The translations under genes were made by a program, and so were the position numbers. A DNA stretch of 64,000 nucleotides from Mycolicibacterium sarraceniae (lineage in GTDB: Bacteria; Actinomycetota; Actinomycetes; Mycobacteriales; Mycobacteriaceae), in contig NZ_AP022595.1 of assembly GCF_010731875.1 (NCBI RefSeq), positions 4,464,001 through 4,528,000 on the forward strand, given 5' to 3'. Shown here one piece after another: positions 18,566 through 28,014 of this stretch. The notes under the pieces were generated by a model, which was not told the DNA's origin, did not search any database, and was given only the letters and a program-made list of their open reading frames with translations. The stretch's first letter is position 1. Every line of letters begins with the position of its first letter.

Positions 18566-18775
18566 TCAGGGTGCGACGGGCGTCCGGCGCGGCGTCTCAA
18601 TGACGGTCGTCGCGGCCGTATCATGCTCAGCGACAACGCGTTCAGTGGGCTCAGCGACGACTGGCCGCTGCGCGTAGCGCACGTCACGCAGGCTGCGCAC
18701 CGAGCCAGGGGAACCCTCGTGATGGCGCACGAGTACCCCCGTCGCGCCGGGCCGGGCGATGGACAGCACGTTCAC
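18566..18775 (-). CDS. Small hypothetical protein, 69 aa
   Basis: Reads MNVLSIARPGATGVLVRHHEGSPGSVRSLRDV and then a Val/Thr/Glu-rich tail, with a GTG start at 18775. No membrane segment, cysteine pair or known motif. The points in its favour are a well-placed hairpin terminator 29 bases after the stop and the pattern of conservative residues at the N-terminus. Against it are the lack of a clear RBS and its short length. Function unknown. Confidence 0.35.
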   Translation of the reverse strand: MNVLSIARPGATGVLVRHHEGSPGSVRSLRDVRYAQRPVVAEPTERVVAEHDTAATTVIETPRRTPVAP

Positions 18776-18780
18776 AGCCG

Positions 18781-18820
18781 CCTTCGGCCGCCGAAGGGAA
18801 TACCGTTAGCTTTGCTAACG
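18781..18820. promoter_or_regulatory. Two adjacent palindromes before the carboxylic acid reductase gene
   Basis: CCTTCGG-CCG-CCGAAGG (18781-18797) is followed by CGTTAGC-TTT-GCTAACG (18804-18820). Both have perfect 7-base arms and lie 73-112 bases before the reductase ATG. The AT-richer second one looks like a repressor operator; the first could be a hairpin in the untranslated leader or a second site. The regulator is not identified. Confidence 0.5.
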
Positions 18821-18892
18821 TAGTTTGGATTGGACGCAACGAAGCGCTCCCACTTCCATCTTGTTTCTCTAGCGTGTTCATGGAGTTCCGTT

Positions 18893-21800
18893 ATGTCGAC
18901 TGACACTCGCGAAGCCCGGTTCGAGCAGCGCGTCGCCGATCTCTACGCGACCGACCCGCAGTTCGCCGCCGCAACGCCCGATCCCACCGTCACCGCGGCC
19001 GCCGGCCAACCCGGCCTAAGCCTGCCCAGGATCATCGAGACCGTCCTCGACGGCTACGCCGACCGACCCGCGCTCGGTCAGCGCGTCGTGCGATTGGTCC
19101 AAGACCCGCAGACGCACCGCACCACCGCCGAACTGGTGGACCAGTTCGACACCATCACCTATCGCGAGCTTCGGGACCGGGTGGAGGCGATCGCCGGCGC
19201 CTGGTCGGGCGATGCCGCGCAACCTGGTGACCGAGTGGCCATCCTGGGCTTCACCAGCGTCGACTACACCGTCATCGACCTCGCGCTGGCCCAACTGGGC
19301 GCGGTGTCCGTACCGCTGCAGACCAGCGCCGGAGCCACCCAGCTGCACCCGATCATCACCGAGACCGAACCGACCGTGATCGCGTCGAGCATCGACTATC
19401 TCGACGACGCCGTCGAACTCGTTCTCGCCGGGCCGGCCCCGAAACGCCTGGTGGTCTTCGACTTCCGGCCCGAAGTCGACGATCAGCGCGACGCGCTGGC
19501 CGCCGCCAAGGACCGGCTGACCGGCACCGAGGTGACCGTGACCACCCTGGCCGACGAAATCGCTTATGGCACCGGTCGTTCCACCGAGCCGGCCGCGACC
19601 ACCGAAGCCGACCCGCTGACCCTGCTGATCTACACCTCCGGTAGCACCGGCGCCCCGAAGGGCGCCATGTACCCCGCGCGGAAAGTCGCCGACATGTGGA
19701 CCGCCGCGGCCGCGCACTGGGACGACAAGCAGGGCACCTACCCCGCGATCGTGCTGAGCTTCATGCCGATGAGCCACGTGATGGGCCGTGGCGCGCTGTA
19801 CGGAACGCTAAGCGTCGGCGGCACAGTCTATTTCGCCGCCCGCGCGGACCTGTCCACGTTCCTCGAAGACCTGGCACTGACTCGCCCCACCCAGCTGAAT
19901 CTGGTGCCGCGGGTGTGGGACATGATCCACCAAGAAGTGCAAAGCGAGGTCGACCGGCGACCCGACGATGAAGCCCGGGTACTGGCCGAGCAGCGCCAGA
20001 GCCTGCTCGGCGGACGCTTCGTCTCGGCGATGACGGGCTCGGCACCGATCGCGCCCGAACTCAAGGCATGGCTCGAGACCTTCCTGGACATGCATCTGAT
20101 CGAGGGATACGGCTCGACCGAAGCCGGCGCGGTATTCGTCGACGGCGTCGTGCGCCGCCCGCCCGTCACCGACTACAAGCTCGTCGACGTTCCCGAACTG
20201 GGGTACTTCGCCACCGACCTGCCGCACCCGCGCGGTGAGCTGCTGGTCAAGACGACACAGCTCTTCCCCGGCTACTACAAGCGTCCCGAAGTGACCGCGA
20301 CGATGTTCGACGAGGACGGCTTCTACCGGACCGGCGATATCGTCGCCGAACCTGCGCCAGACCAGCTGCGGTACGTCGACCGGCGCAACAACGTCCTCAA
20401 GCTGTCCCAGGGCGAGTTCGTCACGGTCTCGAAGCTGGAGGCCGCCTTCTTGGGCAGCCCACTGGTGCACCAGATCTACCTGTACGGCAACAGCGCTCGG
20501 CCGTACCTGCTGGCCGTGGTGGTGCCCACCGCCGAGGCGGCGGCGCAGCACAATGCGGCGGAACTCAAGAGTCTGATCGGCGAATCCCTCCAGGATGTGG
20601 CCCGCGCGACCGGTTTACAGTCGTACGAGATCCCGCGTGATTTCCTCGTCGAGACAACGCCTTTCACCGTCGAGAACGGGCTGCTGACCGGTATCCGCAA
20701 ACTGGCGTGGCCGCGGCTGAAGGAACGCTACAGCTCCGCGCTGGAACAGCTCTATACCGATCTGGCCGACGGACAGGCCAACGAGCTGCGCACGCTTCGG
20801 CGCAGTGGTTCCGACGCACCGGTGCTGGCAACCATCACCCGTGCCGCCGGCGCGCTGCTGGGTGCCGCGGCCACCGAGTTGCAGCCGGACGCGCACTTCA
20901 CCGATCTGGGTGGAGATTCGCTGTCGGCGTTGACATTCGCCAACCTGCTCAACGAGATCTTCGCGATCGAGGTGCCGGTGGGTGTGATCGTCAGCCCGGC
21001 CAACGATCTGCAGGCTATCGCGGGCTATATCGAAGCCGAACGGAGTTCGGGTAGAAAGCGGCCAACGTTCGCCTCGGTCCATGGTGCGGGCGCCACCGAA
21101 GCCCACGCCAGTGATCTCACGCTGGACCGGTTTATCGATGCCGCGACACTGGCGGCCGCACCGCAACTGCCCGGCCCGAGTAGTGAGATTCGCACCGTCT
21201 TGCTCACCGGCGCAACCGGATTTCTGGGCCGCTACCTGGCCCTGGAATGGCTGGAACGGATGAGTCTGGTCGGCGGCAAGGTAATCGCCCTGGTGCGAGC
21301 CCGCTCCAATGAGGACGCGCGCCAACGACTCGACTCCACCTTCGACAGTGGTGATCCCACACTGCTGGTGCACTATCGCGAACTGGCCGCCGAGCATCTC
21401 GAGGTGATCGCCGGCGACAAGGGCGAAGAAAACCTGGGGTTGGATACCCAGACGTGGCAGCGACTGGCCGATACGGTCGATCTGATCGTCGACCCCGCGG
21501 CATTGGTCAATCACGTTCTTCCGTATCGGGAGTTGTTTGGCCCCAACGCTGTCGGCACCGCTGAGCTGATCCGGATCGCGTTGACCAACAAAATCAAGCC
21601 GTTCGTGTACGTCTCGACCATCGGCGTGGGTGCCGGCATCACGCCGGGCCAGTTCGTCGAGGACGGCGACATCCGTGTGATCAGTCCCACCCGGGCGGTC
21701 GACGATTCCTACGCCAACGGCTATGGCAACAGCAAGTGGGCCGGCGAAGTGCTGCTGCGCGAGGCCAACGACCTATGCGGCCTTCCGGTTTCAGTCTTCC

Positions 21801-22381
21801 GCTGCGACATGATCCTGGCCGACACCACCTACGGCGGGCAGCTCAACCTGCCCGATATGTTCACCCGGATGATGCTGAGCCTGGTGGCCACCGGTATCGC
21901 ACCCGCGTCGTTCTACCAGCTCGACGCCGACGGCAACCGCCAGCGGGCCCACTACGGCGGCCTGCCCGTCGAGTTCATCGCCGAGGCGATCTCCACCCTG
22001 GGTGCATATGTCACCGAAGGCTTCCAGACCTACCACGTGATGAATCCCTACGACGACGGCATCGGGCTCGACGAGTTCGTGGACTGGCTGGTCGAGGCCG
22101 GCTACCCGATCCAGCGGATCGCCGAGTACGGCGCATGGCTGCAACGCTTCGAGACCTCGATGCGGGCACTGCCCGACCGCCAGCGCCAGTACTCGCTGCT
22201 TCCGCTGCTGCACAACTATCAGCACGCGGAGCGACCGGTCCGCGGATCGATCGCCCCGACCGAACGGTTCCGCGCCGCGGTGCAGGACGCGAAAATCCCT
22301 CCGGACAAGGACATTCCGCATGTCACCCCGCGGGTGATCGTCAAGTACATGACCGATTTTCAGTTGCTCGGCCTGCGGTAG
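18893..22381 (+). CDS. car: Carboxylic acid reductase (FadD9 type)
   Basis: A 1162-residue three-domain enzyme that reduces carboxylic acids to aldehydes with ATP and NADPH. The adenylation domain has the P-loop [18 protein letters not shown] near residue 245 and [17 protein letters not shown] and [14 protein letters not shown] further on. The carrier domain has LGGDSLSAL with the phosphopantetheine Ser at 676. The reductase domain starts with [13 protein letters not shown] near 771 and has the Tyr/Lys pair in YGNSKWAGE. The length matches FadD9/CAR enzymes (about 1170). It needs a phosphopantetheinyl transferase, not in this window. The ATG at 18893 has GGAG upstream. The downstream hydrolase gene is broken. 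Confidence 0.95.
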   Translation: MSTDTREARFEQRVADLYATDPQFAAATPDPTVTAAAGQPGLSLPRIIETVLDGYADRPALGQRVVRLVQDPQTHRTTAELVDQFDTITYRELRDRVEAIAGAWSGDAAQPGDRVAILGFTSVDYTVIDLALAQLGAVSVPLQTSAGATQLHPIITETEPTVIASSIDYLDDAVELVLAGPAPKRLVVFDFRPEVDDQRDALAAAKDRLTGTEVTVTTLADEIAYGTGRSTEPAATTEADPLTLLIYTSGSTGAPKGAMYPARKVADMWTAAAAHWDDKQGTYPAIVLSFMPMSHVMGRGALYGTLSVGGTVYFAARADLSTFLEDLALTRPTQLNLVPRVWDMIHQEVQSEVDRRPDDEARVLAEQRQSLLGGRFVSAMTGSAPIAPELKAWLETFLDMHLIEGYGSTEAGAVFVDGVVRRPPVTDYKLVDVPELGYFATDLPHPRGELLVKTTQLFPGYYKRPEVTATMFDEDGFYRTGDIVAEPAPDQLRYVDRRNNVLKLSQGEFVTVSKLEAAFLGSPLVHQIYLYGNSARPYLLAVVVPTAEAAAQHNAAELKSLIGESLQDVARATGLQSYEIPRDFLVETTPFTVENGLLTGIRKLAWPRLKERYSSALEQLYTDLADGQANELRTLRRSGSDAPVLATITRAAGALLGAAATELQPDAHFTDLGGDSLSALTFANLLNEIFAIEVPVGVIVSPANDLQAIAGYIEAERSSGRKRPTFASVHGAGATEAHASDLTLDRFIDAATLAAAPQLPGPSSEIRTVLLTGATGFLGRYLALEWLERMSLVGGKVIALVRARSNEDARQRLDSTFDSGDPTLLVHYRELAAEHLEVIAGDKGEENLGLDTQTWQRLADTVDLIVDPAALVNHVLPYRELFGPNAVGTAELIRIALTNKIKPFVYVSTIGVGAGITPGQFVEDGDIRVISPTRAVDDSYANGYGNSKWAGEVLLREANDLCGLPVSVFRCDMILADTTYGGQLNLPDMFTRMMLSLVATGIAPASFYQLDADGNRQRAHYGGLPVEFIAEAISTLGAYVTEGFQTYHVMNPYDDGIGLDEFVDWLVEAGYPIQRIAEYGAWLQRFETSMRALPDRQRQYSLLPLLHNYQHAERPVRGSIAPTERFRAAVQDAKIPPDKDIPHVTPRVIVKYMTDFQLLGLR

Positions 22382-22387
22382 GAGCGG

Positions 22388-22754
22388 CTAGCCCGCCCGC
22401 CGGACCTGGTTGCCGACCCCAATGATGTGGTCGGCAACCAGGTCGGGATGAGTCCGCGCCAGCAGGTCGAAGATGAGCCCGCCGTAGGAGTGCGCGGCGA
22501 ATACCAACGGTCCCGGCAGCTGGGCGGCATCGATCAGCGCGACGACATCGTCGACATCCCGCTGCACGGTATGCGGTTGCTGGGTTTCAGCTGCGCGTCG
22601 AGAATGATGTCGTAAGGCGAGCCCCTGGCATTCGAGGTGGAGCTGCCGGCCGGTACCGATGTCCCACCAGTCGGCCCGCCGGCTCGGCCGCGCCACGAGC
22701 GCGCCCGGTCAACCCGACCAGGAGCAGGCACACCAGCACCGACAGCGATCGCAT
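22388..22754 (-). pseudogene. Broken alpha/beta hydrolase gene
   Basis: Pieces of one secreted alpha/beta hydrolase occur in different frames. A signal peptide MRSLSVLVCLLLVGLTG begins at 22754. The frame then changes to give WWDIGTGRQLHLECQG, next GSPYDIILDAQLKPSNRI, then DVDDVVALIDAAQLPGPLVFAAHSYGGLIFDLLARTHPDLV with the nucleophile elbow HSYGG. The sequence ends soon after this, without the Asp and His of the catalytic triad. At least two frameshifts and a missing C-terminal half make it a pseudogene. Confidence 0.7.
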
Positions 22755-22802
22755 CACGTGGCGACGCTATGACGTCTAGCGGCGGACCAGAGGCACAAAG
22801 AC

Positions 22803-23455
22803 GTGGGCATGGCGGCGTGGGTCCGCCGGTGGTGGCACCAGCCCGACCAATACGACTGGGTCTCGGAAAATCGTGCCTCGCGCCAATTGCAGCGCTTCAG
22901 TACCACTCCAGCCGGCTGTTGGCGGCGACGCTCATCAACGCGATCGCCACCACCGTCTACGCCGGCGTACAGATCGCCGCGGGAGGCGATACCGCTATGG
23001 CCGTCGGGCATGTGCTCGGCATACTGGTCGCCGTGCTCGCGGTCCCGTTCGGAACGCAGTTGTTCCTACATCTGCTGAGCCTGGACGCCAGAATGTCGGA
23101 CACCGATCCGCTCACCGGGTTGCGCAACCGACGCGGCTACGACCACTCGGTGCTGCAACTTGTCGCCACGGCTGACAGAACACAGTCGCAATGGCTGGCC
23201 GTCATGCTGGTTGACCTGACCGAGTCGAATGCTCCGGTGCTCTGTGCCGAGCGGCTCCGGGAAGCTGTCGCCGAGATGCCGTTTGGCGTGACGGCCAGCG
23301 CCGGAGTAGCGACGGTGCCGGTCAACGACCTCGCCGGCGCCTCTGCGGGCGCGATCATCAAGCAGCTGGGCGAATCAGCTGACGCCGCGATGTATGAGGC
23401 CAAACGAGCGGGCGCTAACCAGGTGCGCTACCGCACCGCCGCCAGTCCGGGCTGA
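22803..23455 (+). pseudogene. Decayed GGDEF (diguanylate cyclase) membrane protein
   Basis: The typical mycobacterial N-terminus AAWVRRWWHQPDQYDW is in the frame starting 22803. Later membrane segments (LLAATLINAIATTVYAGVQIA, VGHVLGILVAVLAVPFGTQLFLHLL) and the GGDEF entry DTDPLTGLRNRRGYDHS lie in another frame that stays open to 23455. After LAVMLVDL the sequence jumps to APVLCAERLREAVAE...GVTASAGVAT, so roughly 70 residues, including the GG(D/E)EF active loop, are missing near 23215. A frameshift plus loss of the active site means no diguanylate cyclase activity. Confidence 0.75.
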
Positions 23456-23492
23456 TGTGCGCACGCAAGCCCAGCTTCGCCACACCTAGAAA

Positions 23493-23515
23493 TTGAGTTG
23501 AACTCAACTTAGGAT
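23493..23515 (+). promoter_or_regulatory. Operator and -10 of a leaderless TetR promoter
   Basis: TTGAGTT-G-AACTCAA (23493-23507) is a perfect palindrome with 7-base arms. It overlaps or abuts TAGGAT at 23510-23515, a good mycobacterial -10. A start site seven bases on would fall at 23522, the first base of the GTG codon, so the mRNA would be leaderless. The palindrome is well placed for autorepression by the TetR protein. Confidence 0.65.
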
Positions 23516-23521
23516 GGTGCC

Positions 23522-24121
23522 GTGACGACGGCGATGACGACCCGCGGCATCCAGGCTCGAGAGCGGCTCATCGAGGCCGCGACCGCGGAGCTGGCCGGCA
23601 CCGCACCATTCGAGGTCGCGGGAGTCGCGCGCCGGGCCGGAGTCAGCGCCGGCCTGCCCTACCGCTACTTCGGCACCCGCACCGGGCTACTCGTCGCTGT
23701 CGTCGACGCGTTTTACCAGCGCTTCTCCGATTCCATTGCGCTTCGCATCTACGACGCCCCGACCTGGGCCGAACGGGAACGTCAGCGTATCGCCGATTGG
23801 GTGCATTTTCTGTACGCAGAGCCGGTGGCTCCCGCGATCCTCGCCGGTGTCGGCGATGGCGAGCTGGCCACCGCACGCAGCCGTTGGCTCCAGGAGATGA
23901 GTAAGGTCGGCGCCCGCAACATGGCCCAGGGGCAGCGAGACGGTGAGATCCCGGCCGACCGTGATCCCGAGTATCTGGCCGCAGCCACGATCGGCGGGAC
24001 GAATGCGGTGGTTGCCGTGTGTCTGACGCGCGATCCCCGACCGCCCGCACCCGACGTCATCGACCAGCTCTGGTCGTTCGTCGCCGGTGCCGTCGGTCTC
24101 AGCTCAACCGGGAAAGGATAA
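23522..24121 (+). CDS. TetR-family transcriptional regulator
   Basis: A 199-residue repressor with an N-terminal helix-turn-helix at about 15-60 (RERLIEAATAELAG...FEVAGVARRAGVSAGLPYRYFGTRTGLL) and a helical ligand-binding C-terminus. It lies four bases before the PhyH gene and presumably controls itself and that gene through the palindrome at 23493-23507. The start GTG 23522 is favoured because it coincides with the predicted transcription start; ATG 23534 is the alternative. The ligand is unknown but may be an acyl compound, given the neighbour. Confidence 0.85.
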   Translation: MTTAMTTRGIQARERLIEAATAELAGTAPFEVAGVARRAGVSAGLPYRYFGTRTGLLVAVVDAFYQRFSDSIALRIYDAPTWAERERQRIADWVHFLYAEPVAPAILAGVGDGELATARSRWLQEMSKVGARNMAQGQRDGEIPADRDPEYLAAATIGGTNAVVAVCLTRDPRPPAPDVIDQLWSFVAGAVGLSSTGKG

Positions 24122-24125
24122 ACCC

Positions 24126-24980
24126 ATGGCGCACAACGTAGTTCGTGTCGACAACGTCGAAGATCTCTATACCGATATCGCCGGGACCTACCGATCGACC
24201 GCCACCGCAACAGCGCCGGGAGAGCACGTCGACTCCGATCTGGCCGCCCTCGAGCGTGACGGCTACGTTGTCCTCGAAGGCCTCCTGACGGCGCAGGCCT
24301 GTCGGGATATCGGCACCGCGGTGGACCCACTGCTCGGGCCGGTCGGCCGAAATGCCTTCGAGGGCTTACACACTCAGCGGGCCTACAGCCTGTTGACCAA
24401 GACCCGGGGTTGCGACGGGATCGTCGAGCATCCGCGGGTGCTGGCACTGCTCGATCGGCTGTTGCTGCCCAACTATCTGTTGTCCCAGCTCCAGGCCATC
24501 CGGATCAACGCCGGAGAATCGGCCCAGTTCCTGCATTTCGACGACGGCATGTATCCGGTCCCGCGCCCACGCCCGGCGTTGAGCGTGGCGACGATCTGGG
24601 CGATCACCGATTTCACCGCGGATAACGGTGCCACCGTCGTCATTCCGGGCAGCCACCACTGGGATGACGACCGCAGACCCACCGACGCCGACCAACAGGT
24701 CAGCGTTGTGATGCCGGCCGGGTCGGTGGTGTTCTTCGCCGGCACGCTGTGGCATGGCGGCGGCGCCAACCGCACGGATGACCAGAGCCGGCTGGCCGTG
24801 ACCGCGCAGTATTGCGAGCCGTGGCTACGCCCGCAGGAGGCGTTCACGCTGTCGACACCGCCCGCGACGGTGCGGACCGTATCGGAGAACATCCGCCGGA
24901 TGCTCGGCTACAGCATCCATCCGCCGTTCATGGGCATGGTGGACGGCATGCACCCCAAACGGATCCTGGGGATCAGATGA
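24126..24980 (+). CDS. Phytanoyl-CoA dioxygenase (PhyH) family oxygenase
   Basis: A 284-residue Fe(II)/2-oxoglutarate oxygenase. The metal triad is readable as His137 and Asp139 (FLHFDDG) and His210 (LWHGGG), with Arg222 placed to bind 2-oxoglutarate and the supporting VVIPGSHHWDDD segment. Family members hydroxylate lipid-like or natural product substrates; the substrate here is unknown. GGAAAGGA RBS, ATG 24126. Cotranscribed with the TetR gene. Its last eight bases overlap the convergent small membrane protein gene. Confidence 0.87.
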   Translation: MAHNVVRVDNVEDLYTDIAGTYRSTATATAPGEHVDSDLAALERDGYVVLEGLLTAQACRDIGTAVDPLLGPVGRNAFEGLHTQRAYSLLTKTRGCDGIVEHPRVLALLDRLLLPNYLLSQLQAIRINAGESAQFLHFDDGMYPVPRPRPALSVATIWAITDFTADNGATVVIPGSHHWDDDRRPTDADQQVSVVMPAGSVVFFAGTLWHGGGANRTDDQSRLAVTAQYCEPWLRPQEAFTLSTPPATVRTVSENIRRMLGYSIHPPFMGMVDGMHPKRILGIR

Positions 24981-25194
24981 TGGCGATGACCAGCAACACG
25001 ACAGCAGCGGCGAGCATCGATCCGACGCCGGCGAACACCAGTGCCGCACCGATCGCATTGTCTCCCATGATGATTGCGACAATGCCGATGACGCTGACGA
25101 TCGCCAGGAACAGGTTGTAGAAGCCCTGATTGAGGGCCATCAGTGTGGTGGTCTGCGCCTCCTCGGCGGTGGTGCCGAACGGGGCTCCCATCAT
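24973..25194 (-). CDS. Shortened DUF1304-type membrane protein
   Basis: 73 residues: [29 protein letters not shown] followed by two membrane helices ([38 protein letters not shown]). The [12 protein letters not shown] and [18 protein letters not shown] elements are characteristic of DUF1304, normally about 120 residues with four helices. Here the first and last helices are missing. The ATG at 25194 overlaps the ruvB stop as ATGA, so it should be translated with ruvB. It may be a truncated relic that gained a start by fusing to ruvB, or a functional two-helix version. Confidence 0.6.
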   Translation of the reverse strand: MMGAPFGTTAEEAQTTTLMALNQGFYNLFLAIVSVIGIVAIIMGDNAIGAALVFAGVGSMLAAAVVLLVIAII

Positions 25195-26258
25195 TCGAAA
25201 AGACCGGACTGACCTAGTCCGCTGGCCCGCGGCGGTGGCACCACGCCGAGGTGAGTCCAGGCTAGCGGCGTGGCCACCCGGCCGCGGGGAGTCCGCGCGA
25301 TCATGCCCGCGCGGACCAGAAACGGCTCGCACACCTCCTCGACGGTAGTGGCTTCCTCCCCCACCGCGACCGCGAGGGTGGACACCCCGACTGGACCGCC
25401 GCCGAAGCTTTTGGTCAGCGCCGTGAGCACCGCGCGGTCGAGCCGGTCCAGGCCAAGTTCGTCGACGTCGTAGACCGCCAGCGCGGCCTTGGCGATATCG
25501 CGGGTGATCACGCCGTCGGCACGCACCTCGGCGTAGTCACGCACGCGCCGCAACAGCCGGTTGGCGATACGTGGTGTGCCGCGCGACCGCCGGGCGATCT
25601 CGGCGCCGGCCTCGGCACCCACCTCGATGCCGAGGATGCCCCCCGAGCGGGCGAGCACGCGCTCCAATTCGAAGGGCTCATAGAAGTCCATATGGGCGGT
25701 GAACCCGAAGCGGTCGCGCAGCGGCCCGGTCAGCGCGCCGGACCGCGTGGTGGCACCGACCAAGGTGAAGGGCGCGACCTCCAGTGGAATCGACGTCGCC
25801 CCAGGGCCTTTGCCGACGACGACATCGACCCGAAAGTCCTCCATCGCCAGGTACAACATTTCCTCGGCGGGCCTGGCGATGCGGTGGATCTCGTCGATGA
25901 ACAGCACATCGTGCTCGACGAGGTTGCTCAGCATCGCCGCCAGGTCGCCCGCTCGTTCCAAAGCGGGCCCGGAGGTGATGCGCAGCGAGGTGCCCAGTTC
26001 GGCGGCGATGATCATCGCCAGTGATGTTTTGCCCAGGCCGGGCGGGCCGGACAGCAGGATGTGATCCGGTGTGCCGCCGCGATTCTTGGCGCCTTCCAGA
26101 ACCAGCTGCAGCTGTTCGCGCACCCGCGGCTGGCCGATGAATTCGCGCAGCGACCGGGGCCGCAGGCTGGCGTCGATATCGCCTTCACCGACGGTCAGCG
26201 CCGGCGAGACATCGCGTTCGAGTTCGTCGCCCTCGTCTTCGTCGTCGAACCGGCTCAC
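25191..26258 (-). CDS. ruvB: Holliday junction branch migration ATPase RuvB
   Basis: AAA+ motor that drives branch migration with RuvA during recombinational repair. 355 residues, with Walker [12 protein letters not shown], Walker B FIDEIHR, sensor [18 protein letters not shown] and the C-terminal winged helix ([16 protein letters not shown]). GTG 26258 overlaps the ruvA stop (GTGA). The extreme C-terminus ([15 protein letters not shown]) is followed immediately by the overlapping start of the small membrane gene. Confidence 0.96.
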   Translation of the reverse strand: MSRFDDEDEGDELERDVSPALTVGEGDIDASLRPRSLREFIGQPRVREQLQLVLEGAKNRGGTPDHILLSGPPGLGKTSLAMIIAAELGTSLRITSGPALERAGDLAAMLSNLVEHDVLFIDEIHRIARPAEEMLYLAMEDFRVDVVVGKGPGATSIPLEVAPFTLVGATTRSGALTGPLRDRFGFTAHMDFYEPFELERVLARSGGILGIEVGAEAGAEIARRSRGTPRIANRLLRRVRDYAEVRADGVITRDIAKAALAVYDVDELGLDRLDRAVLTALTKSFGGGPVGVSTLAVAVGEEATTVEEVCEPFLVRAGMIARTPRGRVATPLAWTHLGVVPPPRASGLGQSGLFE

Positions 26259-26848
26259 TTGGTCTTCCCCAATAGTGACAGCGCCGCGCGCAGCGCGCTC
26301 TGCGTATTCGCATCCGGGTCAGCGGCGAGCACCTTGTCGGTGGCTTCCTCGGCTTGCTTGGCCGCAAAGCCAAGTCCGACAAGGGCTTCCACCACCGGTG
26401 CGCGCACCGCGTGCCCGGTGGCCGCGGACAGGCCAGCACCGCCGGGGACCGCGCCGATCTTGTCCCGCAGCTCCAGCACCATGCGTTCGGCACCACGCTT
26501 GCCGATGCCGGGCACCCGCGTCAGGGCGGTCACGTCACCGTCGGCCAAGGCCTGGCGCAGCGCGTTCGCGTCGTAGACCGCCAGCGTCGCCAGCGCGATC
26601 TTCGGACCGACCCCGGACACCCCGAGCAGTGTCGAGAACAGGTCGCGCGCATCGGAATCGGCGAAGCCGTAGAGCGTCTGGGAGTCCTCCCGCACGATCA
26701 TCGCGGTGATCAGCCGGGCCTCGGTACCGCGGCGCAGCGTCCCCAGCGTGGCGGGGGTGACCATGATCTTGTAGCCGACGCCAGCGGCCTCGATGACCAC
26801 GTGGTCGAGGGCGATGTCGAGGACTTCACCGCGCACCGAGGCGATCAT
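26255..26848 (-). CDS. ruvA: Holliday junction DNA-binding protein RuvA
   Basis: 197 residues. The OB-fold N-terminus ([30 protein letters not shown]) is followed by tandem helix-hairpin-helix motifs ([35 protein letters not shown]) and domain III ([16 protein letters not shown]) that contacts RuvB. ATG 26848 overlaps the ruvC stop by four bases (ATGA), and its own stop overlaps ruvB, so ruvC-ruvA-ruvB is a tightly coupled operon. Confidence 0.96.
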   Translation of the reverse strand: MIASVRGEVLDIALDHVVIEAAGVGYKIMVTPATLGTLRRGTEARLITAMIVREDSQTLYGFADSDARDLFSTLLGVSGVGPKIALATLAVYDANALRQALADGDVTALTRVPGIGKRGAERMVLELRDKIGAVPGGAGLSAATGHAVRAPVVEALVGLGFAAKQAEEATDKVLAADPDANTQSALRAALSLLGKTK

Positions 26849-27423
26849 GTCGCGCTCCGCGTCATCGGCTTGCGCGCGGCCTTCAGGCGGGCTTGATAGG
26901 CGCGTTGTTGTTCGGCGGCCATCGCCTCGGCCTGCGCCATCCGGGCGATCATCGGGGCGCGCCAACAGTGGCAGATCGCCAGAGCCAGCGCGTCGGCGGC
27001 GTCCGCCGGCGTCGGCTTCTGCTGTAACTGCAGGATCCGGGTGACCATCGCGGTGACCTGTGCCTTGTCTGCCCGGCCGTTACCGGTGACGGCGGCCTTG
27101 ACCTCGCTGGGGGTGTGGAAATGTACGTCGATATCGCGGCGGGCGGCCGCCAGCGCGATCACTCCGGCGGCTTGGGCGGTGCCCATCGCGGTGTTGGCGT
27201 TCTGGTTGGCGAAGACCCGCTCGATCGCGATCACATCGGGCAGGTGGGTGCCCATCCAGTGGTCGACGGTGTCGCTGATCGTCATCAGCCGAAGCTGCAG
27301 CGGCTGCTCGGCCGGAGTGCGCACGACGTCGACATCCAGCGCGGTGACCTGCCGGCCACCGCGGCTCTCGATCACCGACAGACCGCAGCGCGTCAACCCT
27401 GGGTCGACTCCCATCACCCGCAC
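26845..27423 (-). CDS. ruvC: Crossover junction endodeoxyribonuclease RuvC
   Basis: Holliday junction resolvase of 192 residues. It starts [18 protein letters not shown], containing the first catalytic Asp, and later shows [23 protein letters not shown], the [16 protein letters not shown] region and the closing acidic [15 protein letters not shown] 27423 has GAAAGGG upstream. The family N-terminus begins here; the longer open frame upstream is not RuvC-like. It is first in the ruvCAB set. Confidence 0.95.
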   Translation of the reverse strand: MRVMGVDPGLTRCGLSVIESRGGRQVTALDVDVVRTPAEQPLQLRLMTISDTVDHWMGTHLPDVIAIERVFANQNANTAMGTAQAAGVIALAAARRDIDVHFHTPSEVKAAVTGNGRADKAQVTAMVTRILQLQQKPTPADAADALALAICHCWRAPMIARMAQAEAMAAEQQRAYQARLKAARKPMTRSAT

Positions 27424-27604
27424 GGATCGCCCTTTCCGACTACGAACAGCTGTTCGATAACAGTAGCGGGCCGGGGTGACGGGATCGGTCATGACACGCC
27501 ACGCGGATCGCTGAGCAGTGGCTATCGTCAGACCATGAGCGGCCCCGACGCGTTCCACCCCGATCTGTCCGGGCCGACCCCGCAGCGAACAGTCGCGCTC
27601 AGCG

Positions 27605-27790
27605 GTGGTCCGTGCGACCTCTGAGATGCAGGCCGACTCCCCCGACCCCGAGGTGGCCGACGAGTTGCGGGATGGGGTGATTCGCTCACGGCGCGCGGTG
27701 CTGGAGACGGTCTGGGACCGCGGGGTGGCGCGGAGCGAACTGCGTGCCGACATCGACCGCGATATCGCGATCGGAGCCGAACCCGTCGCT
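27605..27790 (+). pseudogene. C-terminal fragment of a TetR-family regulator
   Basis: The frame reads [43 protein letters not shown], which is the characteristic middle of the TetR C-terminal domain ('R...AvLe.a..RGvaRGELRaDiD.elai'). No helix-turn-helix precedes it, and the frame continues afterwards with unrelated sequence. The 430-base gap between ruvC and the 50-residue frame at 27855 holds nothing else I can identify. Confidence 0.55.
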
Positions 27791-27854
27791 CTATCCGTTC
27801 CTGCTAGGCGGCGGGCTGATCATCCACGACGGGTCAGGCCACGGGATGCGCTGA

Positions 27855-28007
27855 TCAGGCCTCGGGCGCATATTGGGTGACGGCGCTTTCCTGCATTGCG
27901 CGGGCGAGCGCATCGAGTGTGGCGAAGCCGGACTCCCAGGGCGACGCATCGAACCACCAGCGTCGCACCGACCAGGTGACCCCGTTGGGGTCGGTCACAT
28001 CAGCCAT
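27855..28007 (-). CDS. Short hypothetical protein, possibly a truncated N-terminus
   Basis: Fifty residues starting MADVTDPNGVTWSVRRWWFDASPW. The 'DxxGVTWxVRRRW' opening resembles the cytoplasmic N-terminus of mycobacterial membrane proteins that normally continue into two membrane helices, which are absent here. It follows the yebC stop by seven bases with only a weak RBS. Either a short gene cotranscribed with yebC or a truncated remnant; I lean to the latter. Confidence 0.35.
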   Translation of the reverse strand: MADVTDPNGVTWSVRRWWFDASPWESGFATLDALARAMQESAVTQYAPEA

Positions 28008-28014
28008 GCCGAGC

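Noticed and set aside
27538..27624. Short frame [18 protein letters not shown] after ruvC
   Set aside because: It could be the start of a gene, but it stops after 29 codons and matches no family I know.
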